DNA from: Candidatus Pantoea gossypiicola
GTDB lineage: Bacteria > Pseudomonadota > Gammaproteobacteria > Enterobacterales > Enterobacteriaceae
Direction of reading: 5' to 3'
Assembly (NCBI RefSeq): GCF_008632075.1
Contig: NZ_VWVM01000006.1
Span: 1 to 64,000, forward strand
DNA: 64,000 bases
A model generated the notes under the pieces. The model saw only the letters and a list, made by a program, of their open reading frames with translations. It searched no databases and had not been told where the DNA came from. Made by a program: the position numbers and the translations under genes. Positions 56,304 through 64,000 of this stretch are shown here, one piece after another; within the stretch, counting starts at the first letter, position 1, and every line of letters begins with the position of its first letter.

Positions 56304-57185
56304 TTATTCGTCTTCCAGTTGGGGTTGTGGCGAATTTTCCGGGATAGTCACGTGAACCTGGATGATGCGGCGACTGTCAGCCATCGCCACCTTGAACTGG
56401 TAACCCTCAATCTCAATGCTTTCACCACGTGCGGGCAGATGGCCGAAGCCCTGCATGACCAGACCACCAATGGTATCGACTTCATCATCACTGAACTGCG
56501 TGCCAAACACCTCATTGAAATCTTCAATGGCGGTCAGTGCGCGCACCGTGAAGGTGTGGCGATTGAGCTGACGGATATCACGATCTTCTTCATCGTCATA
56601 CTCATCTTCAATCTCACCCACGATCAGCTCGAGAATATCTTCGATGGTGACCAGACCGGAAACACCACCAAACTCATCAATAACAATCGCCATGTGGTAA
56701 CGCTGGGAGCGGAACTCTTTCAGCATCCGGTCGACACGCTTACTTTCAGGCACCACCACCGCAGGACGCAGCACTTTCTCGATGCTGAACGGCTCTGATT
56801 CACTGCTCATAAACGGCAGCAGGTCTTTCGCCATCAGAATCCCTTCCACATGATCTTTGTCTTCGCTGATCACCGGGAAGCGGGAGTGCGCGGAGTCGAT
56901 AATGACATCCAGACACTCCTGGAGGCTCTGATTACGTTTCAGGGTGATCATTTGCGAGCGCGGGATCATGATGTCACGCACGCGCTGCTCCGCAATATCC
57001 AGAACCCCTTCGAGCATGTCGCGGGTGTCCTGGTCAATCAGCTCTTTATTATTTGAGTCGCGGATCAGCTCCAGGAGCTCATCACGGTTTTTAGGTTCAC
57101 CGTGAAAGAGTTGGTTGATTAACAGGGAGAAAAATCCCTTTTTACTACTGGGTGCATCGCTGTTTTGAGAATGGTCGTCGCTCAT
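56304..57185 (-). CDS. corC: CNNM/CorC-family transporter-associated protein
   Basis: A 293-residue soluble protein with two CBS domains ([40 protein letters not shown]) and a C-terminal CorC/HlyC domain ([20 protein letters not shown]). It was described as a modulator of CorA-mediated Mg2+ and Co2+ efflux, and as YbeX it also affects ribosome metabolism. It is flanked by lnt and ybeY, as in E. coli. Confidence 0.95.
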   Translation of the reverse strand: MSDDHSQNSDAPSSKKGFFSLLINQLFHGEPKNRDELLELIRDSNNKELIDQDTRDMLEGVLDIAEQRVRDIMIPRSQMITLKRNQSLQECLDVIIDSAHSRFPVISEDKDHVEGILMAKDLLPFMSSESEPFSIEKVLRPAVVVPESKRVDRMLKEFRSQRYHMAIVIDEFGGVSGLVTIEDILELIVGEIEDEYDDEEDRDIRQLNRHTFTVRALTAIEDFNEVFGTQFSDDEVDTIGGLVMQGFGHLPARGESIEIEGYQFKVAMADSRRIIQVHVTIPENSPQPQLEDE

Positions 57186-57267
57186 GGCGGTTTTTAAAGA
57201 TCTCTCTGGTGAGGAACAGGTGCTGTCAGCAAACCGTGCTGACAGCCGGATAGCCTGAATTCAGGAT

Positions 57268-57737
57268 TCAGGCGTCTTCTTTCTCCGAAATGTACGGATC
57301 AGGATACCCAAGAGCAAGCATTATCTCGGTCTCCAGTCCTTCCATTTCGTCAGCTTCATCGTCTTCAATATGGTCGTAACCCAGCAGGTGGAGCGTACCG
57401 TGTACCACCATGTGTGCCCAGTGGGCTTCAACGCTTTTTCCCTGCTCTGCCGCTTCCTGCTCAACCACCTGACGGCAGATGATCAGATCGCCCAGCAGCG
57501 GCAGCTCAATGCCCGGCGGCGCTTCAAACGGGAAGGACAGGACGTTAGTCGGCTTATCTTTGCCACGATAAGTCAGATTAAGCTCATGACTTTCCGCTTC
57601 ATCAACCAGACGTACTGTGACTTCGCTTTCAGGCTGGAAAGGGGTGACAGCCGCTGAGAGCCAGCGGTGAAACTGGCTTTCTTCAGGCAAATCAGCGGTG
57701 TTATCACAGGCGACCTGCAGGTCGAGAATCACCTCGC

Positions 57738-57741
<4 letters not shown>
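57268..57741 (-). CDS. ybeY: Endoribonuclease YbeY
   Basis: A 157-residue single-strand endoribonuclease needed for 16S rRNA 3'-end maturation and ribosome quality control. The zinc site is the H-x3-H-x5-H motif in [15 protein letters not shown] (near 113). [15 protein letters not shown] is also diagnostic. It overlaps ybeZ by 4 bp. Confidence 0.97.
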
Positions 57742-58817
<1,076 letters not shown>

Positions 58818-59008
58818 TCAGGGCCAGTTATGGGATGTGTCTGACGCACCGTTGGGCTTAACCGGATGCACCATAACGAAATTATTTATGCCGTAACGCC
58901 TGGGCGCAAGCTTAAGGGGAGATATTTGGGCGGCACTTTCAGAAACCAAGTGTCGTGGTGTGAACCTGGCAGCAACGCAATGCGCGCTGCCGCACAATAT
59001 AGCAGGTA

Positions 59009-60433
59009 TCACGGCTGGAACAGACCCACGCCGATGTCGTTTTCTTTGCGGGTACGGGCAATCACGGAAGCCGGGCTTTGCACCATACGCAGGCCCATCT
59101 CTTCTTCAGTACGTACCAGCCTGCCGCGCAGCGAGTTGGTGTAGACATCAACAATTTCAACATCCACAAAGCGGCCAATCATCTCAGGCGTGCCTTCAAA
59201 ATTGACTACGCGGTTGTTTTCGGTACGGCCAGAGACTTCCATGACGTTCTTGCGGGAGATGCCTTCCACCAGAATACGCTGCACGGTGCCGAGCATGCGG
59301 CGACTGATTGCCTGCGCCTGCTGGTTAATGCGGTCCTGCAGGATCCACAGACGCTGCTTTTTCTCCTCTTCACTGACATCATCCGGCAGGTCAGCTGCGG
59401 GCGTACCGGGACGCGCAGAATAGACAAAGCTGAAGCTGACGTCGAAATTGATGTCGGCGATGAGCTTCATGGTCTGCTCGAAATCCTGCTGGGTTTCACC
59501 CGGGAAGCCGATGATGAAGTCGGAGCTGATCTCAATATCCGGGCGAGCCGCGCGCAGCTTACGGATAATCGCCTTATACTCCAGCGCGGTATGCGCGCGC
59601 TTCATCAGCGTCAGAATACGGTCTGAGCCGCTCTGAACCGGCAGATGCAGGAAACTCACCAGCTCCGGGGTATCGCGATAGACATCAATGATGTCATCGG
59701 TGAACTCAATCGGGTGGCTGGTGGTGAAGCGAATGCGGTCGATGCCGTCGATTGCGGCGACCAGGCGCAGCAGCTCAGCGAAGGTACAGATCTCACCATC
59801 AAAGGTGGCACCACGATAAGCGTTGACGTTCTGACCCAGCAGGTTAACTTCACGCACGCCCTGCGCCGCCAGCTGGGCGATCTCCAGCAGAATATCATCG
59901 CTGGGACGGCTCACTTCCTCACCACGGGTGTAAGGCACCACGCAGAAAGTACAATATTTGTTGCAGCCTTCCATAATGGAGACAAAGGCTGTCGGGCCTT
60001 CTGCACGCGGTTCCGGCAGACGGTCAAATTTCTCAATTTCCGGGAAGCTGATGTCGACTACCGGGCTTTTGGTACCGCGCACGGTGTTGATCATCTCCGG
60101 CAGGCGGTGCAGCGTCTGCGGACCAAACACAATATCCACGCAGGGGGCACGCTGACGAATGTGATCGCCTTCCTGCGACGCCACACAGCCACCCACGCCA
60201 ATGATCACATCCGGGTTGCGCTCTTTGAGTTTTCTCCAGCGTCCCAGCAGGTGAAACACCTTTTCCTGCGCTTTCTCACGAATGGAGCAGGTGTTAAGTA
60301 ACAGGATATCCGCCTCTTCAGGGACCTCAGTCAGCGTATAGCCGTGCGTACTGTTCAGCAGATCAGACATCTTGGATGAATCATACTCATTCATCTGACA
60401 TCCCCAGGTTTTGATATGCAGTTTTTTTGTCAT
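59009..60433 (-). CDS. miaB: tRNA-2-methylthio-N6-dimethylallyladenosine synthase MiaB
   Basis: A 474-residue radical-SAM methylthiotransferase that modifies A37 of tRNAs reading UNN codons. The N-terminal UPF0004 domain starts [20 protein letters not shown], the radical-SAM Cys are in [17 protein letters not shown] (C-x3-C-x2-C) and a C-terminal TRAM domain follows. I use the ATG at 60433, which gives the exact E. coli length; an open frame extends 32 codons further. Confidence 0.98.
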   Translation of the reverse strand: MTKKLHIKTWGCQMNEYDSSKMSDLLNSTHGYTLTEVPEEADILLLNTCSIREKAQEKVFHLLGRWRKLKERNPDVIIGVGGCVASQEGDHIRQRAPCVDIVFGPQTLHRLPEMINTVRGTKSPVVDISFPEIEKFDRLPEPRAEGPTAFVSIMEGCNKYCTFCVVPYTRGEEVSRPSDDILLEIAQLAAQGVREVNLLGQNVNAYRGATFDGEICTFAELLRLVAAIDGIDRIRFTTSHPIEFTDDIIDVYRDTPELVSFLHLPVQSGSDRILTLMKRAHTALEYKAIIRKLRAARPDIEISSDFIIGFPGETQQDFEQTMKLIADINFDVSFSFVYSARPGTPAADLPDDVSEEEKKQRLWILQDRINQQAQAISRRMLGTVQRILVEGISRKNVMEVSGRTENNRVVNFEGTPEMIGRFVDVEIVDVYTNSLRGRLVRTEEEMGLRMVQSPASVIARTRKENDIGVGLFQP

Positions 60434-60605
60434 CGCGCTAGCCATTGATTCAGTGCAGTGAAGTGCGGGGCGCATATTGTAATGCTTTGATGCTGTGGTG
60501 ACCAGCCTGAGGGCTTTTCTGCCAGCCATCGGGTTTTCCGGTACACTTTGCTCTATTCAGACCCGCGATGCGCAGGCTGGCGGGAATAAGAGAGGGAGTT
60601 AAGCA

Positions 60606-61778
60606 ATGCAGGGTAATCAGTTTGATGTCGTGATTGTCGGCGGTGGTATGGTCGGTGCTGCGCTGGCCTGTGGTCTGACACAGCAACATTTTCGCGTGGC
60701 GGTGATTGAGCGTGCCGAACCCGCGCCGTTTGATGCCGACAGCGATCCCGATCTGCGAATTTCAGCGATCGGATCTTCCTCGGTGGCGTTGCTGAAGCAG
60801 CTCAATGTCTGGCCGCGGGTCGAAGCAATGCGCAGTGCGCCCTATCGCAGGCTGGAAACCTGGGAGTGGCAGACCGCACAGGTGAGTTTTGATGCAGCCT
60901 CGCTGGGCTTGCCTGAACTGGGCTTTATGGTCGAGAACAGCGTGCTTCAGCGGGCGTTATGGGAGGAGATGCAGTCGCTGGGCGTGACCTGCTATTGCCC
61001 GGCCACGCTGGAAAACCTGCAGCCAGAAAATGGCGGCTGGCGCGTCGATCTTAACGACGGCATGGCTTTGCATACCCGGCTGGTGATGGGTGCAGATGGC
61101 GCAAACTCGCAGGTGCGGCAGATGGCCGGAATCGGGATTCATGGCTGGAGCTATGCGCAGTCCTGTTTACTGATCAGCGTGACCTGCGATCATCCGGCAG
61201 GGGATGCGACCTGGCAGCACTTTACGCCTCAGGGACCACGCGCCTTTTTGCCGCTGTATGGTAACCGGGCCTCGCTGGTCTGGTATGACGCGCCCGCAAG
61301 AGTGCGTCAGCTTCAGGCGATGCCGATAGCTCAGCTGGAGAAAGAAATTGCCAGCCACTTCCCGGCGCGGTTGGGACGGTTTAAAGCCCATGCGGCGGGC
61401 GGCTTCCCGCTGGTGCGCCGTCATGCTTCACGTTATGTCCTTCCAGGGCTGGCGCTGGTCGGCGATGCCGCGCATACCATTAATCCGCTAGCCGGGCAGG
61501 GCGTGAATCTGGGCTATCGCGATATTGATGCGTTGATTGATGTGCTGGTGAGCGCACGCGATGCGGCGGAGGACTGGGCCTCAGAGCGGGTATTGCAGCG
61601 CTATCACCGGCAGCGTCGCAAAGACAATCTGCTGATGCAGGGCGGGATGGATCTCTTTTATTTTGCCTTCAGCAACCAGCTGGCACCGCTGAGGCTTGCG
61701 CGAAATCTCGGACTGATTGCCGCTGAACATTCTGGCGTACTGAAGCGGCAGGTATTGCGCTATGCGCTGGGTTTATAA
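60606..61778 (+). CDS. ubiF: 3-demethoxyubiquinol 3-hydroxylase UbiF
   Basis: A 390-residue FAD monooxygenase that adds the C6 hydroxyl group in ubiquinone synthesis. The Rossmann motif is VVIVGGGMVGAALACGL (near residue 9), then LVMGADGANSQVRQ (the UbiH/COQ6 family signature) and LALVGDAAHTINPLAGQGVN (near 285). It is divergent from miaB and followed by the convergent tRNA array, as in E. coli. Confidence 0.96.
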   Translation: MQGNQFDVVIVGGGMVGAALACGLTQQHFRVAVIERAEPAPFDADSDPDLRISAIGSSSVALLKQLNVWPRVEAMRSAPYRRLETWEWQTAQVSFDAASLGLPELGFMVENSVLQRALWEEMQSLGVTCYCPATLENLQPENGGWRVDLNDGMALHTRLVMGADGANSQVRQMAGIGIHGWSYAQSCLLISVTCDHPAGDATWQHFTPQGPRAFLPLYGNRASLVWYDAPARVRQLQAMPIAQLEKEIASHFPARLGRFKAHAAGGFPLVRRHASRYVLPGLALVGDAAHTINPLAGQGVNLGYRDIDALIDVLVSARDAAEDWASERVLQRYHRQRRKDNLLMQGGMDLFYFAFSNQLAPLRLARNLGLIAAEHSGVLKRQVLRYALGL

Positions 61779-61881
61779 CCCAATGCGCATTGAGGCTCGC
61801 CGCAGGGCGGGCCAGTAATCTGGATGGTGGAGAAGGGACAAAAACAACAAAGCCCGCAAAAGCGGGCCTGGTTGTGCAATT

Positions 61882-61956
61882 TGGCTGGGGTGCAGGGATT
61901 CGAACCCCGGAATGCTGGTATCAGAAACCAGTGCCTTACCGCTTGGCGACACCCCA
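61882..61956 (-). tRNA. glnX: tRNA-Gln (anticodon CTG)
   Basis: A 75-nt cloverleaf with encoded CCA. The anticodon loop TTCTGAT gives anticodon CTG, reading CAG. Identical to the next copy at 61985. It is the last member of the array; the names glnX and glnV for the two copies follow E. coli order. Confidence 0.97.
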
Positions 61957-61984
61957 ATAATGGGTTTTTCAAATTGTCTTTGTA

Positions 61985-62059
61985 TGGCTGGGGTGCAGGG
62001 ATTCGAACCCCGGAATGCTGGTATCAGAAACCAGTGCCTTACCGCTTGGCGACACCCCA
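61985..62059 (-). tRNA. glnV: tRNA-Gln (anticodon CTG)
   Basis: A 75-nt tRNA with the same sequence as the copy at 61882, separated by 28 bases. It reads CAG. Confidence 0.97.
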
Positions 62060-62065
62060 ATTATA

Positions 62066-62142
62066 TGGTGGCTACGACGGGAATCGAACCTGTGACCCCA
62101 GCATTATGAGTGCTGTGCTCTAACCAGCTGAGCTACGTAGCC
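62066..62142 (-). tRNA. metU: Elongator tRNA-Met (CAT)
   Basis: A 77-nt tRNA with CCA. The acceptor stem GGCTACG, anticodon loop CTCATAA and T loop GTTCGATTCC mark an elongator Met tRNA. Identical to the copy at 62466. Confidence 0.97.
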
Positions 62143-62164
62143 AAATTGTACTGCATTTCAATGG

Positions 62165-62239
62165 TGGCTGGGATACCTGGATTCGAACCAGGGAATGCCG
62201 GTATCAAAAACCGGTGCCTTACCGCTTGGCGATATCCCA
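62165..62239 (-). tRNA. glnW: tRNA-Gln (anticodon TTG)
   Basis: A 75-nt tRNA with anticodon loop TTTTGAT (TTG), reading CAA (and CAG by wobble). Identical to the copy at 62275. Confidence 0.97.
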
Positions 62240-62274
62240 TTCGTCCGTTCTCAGCACACGAGAATCATCGAAAT

Positions 62275-62349
62275 TGGCTGGGATACCTGGATTCGAACCA
62301 GGGAATGCCGGTATCAAAAACCGGTGCCTTACCGCTTGGCGATATCCCA
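62275..62349 (-). tRNA. glnU: tRNA-Gln (anticodon TTG)
   Basis: The second 75-nt copy of the TTG glutamine tRNA, 35 bases from the first. Confidence 0.97.
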
Positions 62350-62371
62350 TCCACGCTGCCGAATAATGAAA

Positions 62372-62456
62372 TGGTGCGGGAGGCGAGACTTGAACTCGCA
62401 CACCTTGCGGCGCCAGAACCTAAATCTGGTGCGTCTACCAATTTCGCCACTCCCGC
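62372..62456 (-). tRNA. leuW: tRNA-Leu (anticodon TAG)
   Basis: An 85-nt class II tRNA with a long variable arm (between anticodon and T arms). The anticodon loop ATTTAGG gives TAG, reading CUA/CUN codons. It occupies the leuW position of the E. coli array. Confidence 0.97.
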
Positions 62457-62465
62457 AAAAAAAGA

Positions 62466-62542
62466 TGGTGGCTACGACGGGAATCGAACCTGTGACCCCA
62501 GCATTATGAGTGCTGTGCTCTAACCAGCTGAGCTACGTAGCC
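62466..62542 (-). tRNA. metT: Elongator tRNA-Met (CAT)
   Basis: A 77-nt tRNA identical to the copy at 62066; it is the promoter-proximal gene of the seven-tRNA array. Flanking A/T runs (AAAAAGATGG...CCATCTTTTT) make a long inverted repeat with its ends. Confidence 0.97.
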
Positions 62543-62713
62543 ATCTTTTTTTCGCGTTACCTTCATCGGCGTTGCGGGGCGCATTATGCGGAGTTGACCA
62601 GACAGCGTCAACAAGTTTTTTACCGTTTTTTGCCAGATAATCGCTGTTTGACTGGCTTATAACCAGCCTGGCGGTTTATTCGGCAATTTTTCAGTGAATA
62701 CAACGCTAATCGT
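62543..62713. other. Promoter region of the tRNA array
   Basis: Between metT and asnB. A GC-rich stretch (near 62571-62583, GCGCATTATGCG) resembles a stable-RNA discriminator with an adjacent -10 region on the minus strand. No ORF. Confidence 0.35.
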
Positions 62714-62741
62714 AAAAAAAATGGGCCATAACAGGCCCATT
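62714..62741 (-). terminator. Terminator of asnB
   Basis: AATGGGCC pairs with GGCCCATT (62720-62741, loop ATAACA), and on the minus strand a run of seven U follows. Confidence 0.9.
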
Positions 62742-62760
62742 CTGGTGGCTTTATGTCAGG

Positions 62761-64000
62761 TTATTTATAGGCTGACTGATGCACACCCACGGCACGTCCG
62801 GAAGGATCGTCCATGTTTTTAAACGCTTCATCCCACTCAATTGCTTTGGCTGAAGAACAGGCAACGGATGGACCGCCAGGCACACACTCTGCCGCACTGG
62901 CTAACGGGAACAGCTCTTCGAAGATTTCACGATAGAGATAAGCTTCTTTCGAACCCGGCGTGTTGAACGGGAAGCGGAAATGGGCGGTTGCCAGCTGCTG
63001 GTCACTGATTTGTTTCGCGGCCACTTCCTTGAGTGAGTCGATCCAGCTGTAACCCACACCATCAGAGAACTGCTCTTTCTGACGCCACGCTACGCTCTCA
63101 GGCAGGTATGAGGAGAAGCATTCACGCAGAATGTGTTTCTCCATTTTACCGTTGCTGCCACACATTTTGTCGGCAGGGTTGATACGCATGGCCACATCCA
63201 GGAATTTTTTATCCAGGAAGGGTACGCGGGCTTCAACGCCCCAGGCGGACATCGCTTTGTTGGCACGGGCACAGTCGAACATATGCAGCGCCTGCAGTTT
63301 ACGCACGTTTTCTTCGTGGAACTCTTTGGCGTTTGGCGCTTTATGGAAGTAGAGATAGCCGCCAAACACTTCATCTGCGCCTTCGCCCGACAGCACCATC
63401 TTAATGCCCATTGCTTTTATTTTACGCGACATTAAGTACATCGGCGTAGAGGCGCGAATGGTCGTGACGTCATAGGTTTCAATGTGATAAATCACATCGC
63501 GAATCGCATCCAGACCTTCCTGCACGGTGAAATGGATTTCGTGGTGCACGGTGCCCAGATGTTCCGCGACAGATTTTGCTGCTTTTAAATCAGGTGAACC
63601 TTCCAGCCCGACCGCGAAGGAGTGTAGCTGCGGCCACCACGCGTCACTTTTATCCTGGTCTTCAACACGCTTTGCCGCAAAACGCTTGGTCACGGCGGAA
63701 ATGATGGAGGAGTCCAGACCGCCTGACAGCAGCACACCGTAAGGCACATCTGACATCAGGTGGCTTTTCACCGACTCTTCCAGCGCATGCTTCAGGCCAG
63801 CCGCATCGGTGGTGTTGTGCTCAACGTTTTTGTACTCCATCCAGTCACGCTGCCAGTAACGACGGATTTCGCCATCAGTGCTGGAGAGGTAGCTTCCTGG
63901 CGGGAACTCTTTGATTGAACGGCAGGCTGGTACCAGCGCTTTCATTTCTGACGCAACAAACAGGTTGCCGTGTTCATCGTTACCCATATAAAGCGGGATG
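62761..64000 (-). CDS. asnB: Asparagine synthetase B (partial, 5' end outside the window)
   Basis: The last 413 codons or so of a glutamine-dependent asparagine synthetase (E. coli AsnB is 554 residues). The missing N-terminal part carries the glutaminase Cys and runs off the right edge. The visible synthetase domain shows the PPi-loop LLSGGLDSSIIS, AVGLEGSPDLKAAKSVAEHL, VLSGEGADEVFGGYLYFHKA and VEARVPFLDKKFLDVAMRIN. The C-terminal AVGVHQSAYK matches E. coli. It makes asparagine from aspartate, glutamine and ATP in the cytosol. Confidence 0.97.
   Translation of the reverse strand, partial: IPLYMGNDEHGNLFVASEMKALVPACRSIKEFPPGSYLSSTDGEIRRYWQRDWMEYKNVEHNTTDAAGLKHALEESVKSHLMSDVPYGVLLSGGLDSSIISAVTKRFAAKRVEDQDKSDAWWPQLHSFAVGLEGSPDLKAAKSVAEHLGTVHHEIHFTVQEGLDAIRDVIYHIETYDVTTIRASTPMYLMSRKIKAMGIKMVLSGEGADEVFGGYLYFHKAPNAKEFHEENVRKLQALHMFDCARANKAMSAWGVEARVPFLDKKFLDVAMRINPADKMCGSNGKMEKHILRECFSSYLPESVAWRQKEQFSDGVGYSWIDSLKEVAAKQISDQQLATAHFRFPFNTPGSKEAYLYREIFEELFPLASAAECVPGGPSVACSSAKAIEWDEAFKNMDDPSGRAVGVHQSAYK

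Noticed and set aside
61760-62523. ORFs of 60-137 codons with repeated GFEPRNAG/GFESLHP sequence
   Set aside because: These are translations of tRNA genes, a well-known false-ORF pattern.
61882-62542. Repeated units of 75-77 bp that could suggest a CRISPR or other repeat array
   Set aside because: Each unit folds as a tRNA with CCA end; spacing is irregular and no spacer-like segments exist.

Overview
The window is chromosomal DNA from a gammaproteobacterium of the order Enterobacterales, most likely Pantoea or a close Erwiniaceae relative. The right half keeps Escherichia coli K-12 gene order almost unchanged (cspE, ybeM, tatE, lipA, lipB, ybeD, dacA, rlpA, mrdB, mrdA, rlmH, rsfS, nadD, holA, lptE, leuS, ybeL, gltLKJI, lnt, corC, ybeY, ybeZ, miaB, ubiF, a seven-tRNA array, asnB). 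Its proteins are close to the E. coli ones but not identical. The left half is a patchwork of small genes of the kind common in plant-associated relatives. The genus is inferred from gene content and was not tested by a search.

Left part (1-9200): a folD-ybcJ operon, a DUF1198 (YicN-like) gene and tRNA-Arg(TCT) come first. Next to the tRNA lies a low-GC accessory stretch (about 2224-5080). It holds a small membrane protein convergent with a DUF4225-like protein, the decayed C-terminal end of an Hcp (type VI secretion tube) gene, and the type I toxin-antitoxin pair symE/symR. A solitary D-Ala-D-Ala dipeptidase, DUF2171, DUF1349 and DUF481 genes and a CorA-type transporter follow.

Middle part (9200-34200): a cyanide-insensitive-type cytochrome bd oxidase operon with an overlapping upstream ORF; a membrane-anchored unknown protein plus a DUF421 protein; a lipid kinase; cupin and DUF4186 genes; a secreted 11-mer-repeat protein; a PerM-type transporter; and a very long ORF (17583-21344). 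That ORF joins a glycoside hydrolase, a glycosyltransferase and a UDP-galactopyranose-mutase-like flavoprotein. It is the most unusual gene here, and it has a complete internal ribosome-binding site at the first domain boundary. After it come ycaP, two alcohol dehydrogenases, sdaC, an iron-type periplasmic binding protein, an RcnB-family protein, a HAD phosphatase, gntT with two GntR operators, and several very small genes including yohP.

Right part (34190-64000): conserved housekeeping genes. The cspE-to-tatE block is on the plus strand. The rest are mostly on the minus strand: lipoate synthesis, the cell-elongation cluster (PBP2, RodA, RlpA, PBP5) with ribosome maturation genes, NAD synthesis, the DNA polymerase III delta subunit, LPS assembly, leucyl-tRNA synthetase, glutamate/aspartate uptake with an SroC-like RNA in the gltI-gltJ gap, the lnt-corC-ybeY-ybeZ-miaB row, ubiF, tRNAs Met-Leu-Gln-Gln-Met-Gln-Gln, and asnB running off the right edge. 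I see no insertion sequence, CRISPR array, rRNA operon or complete prophage.
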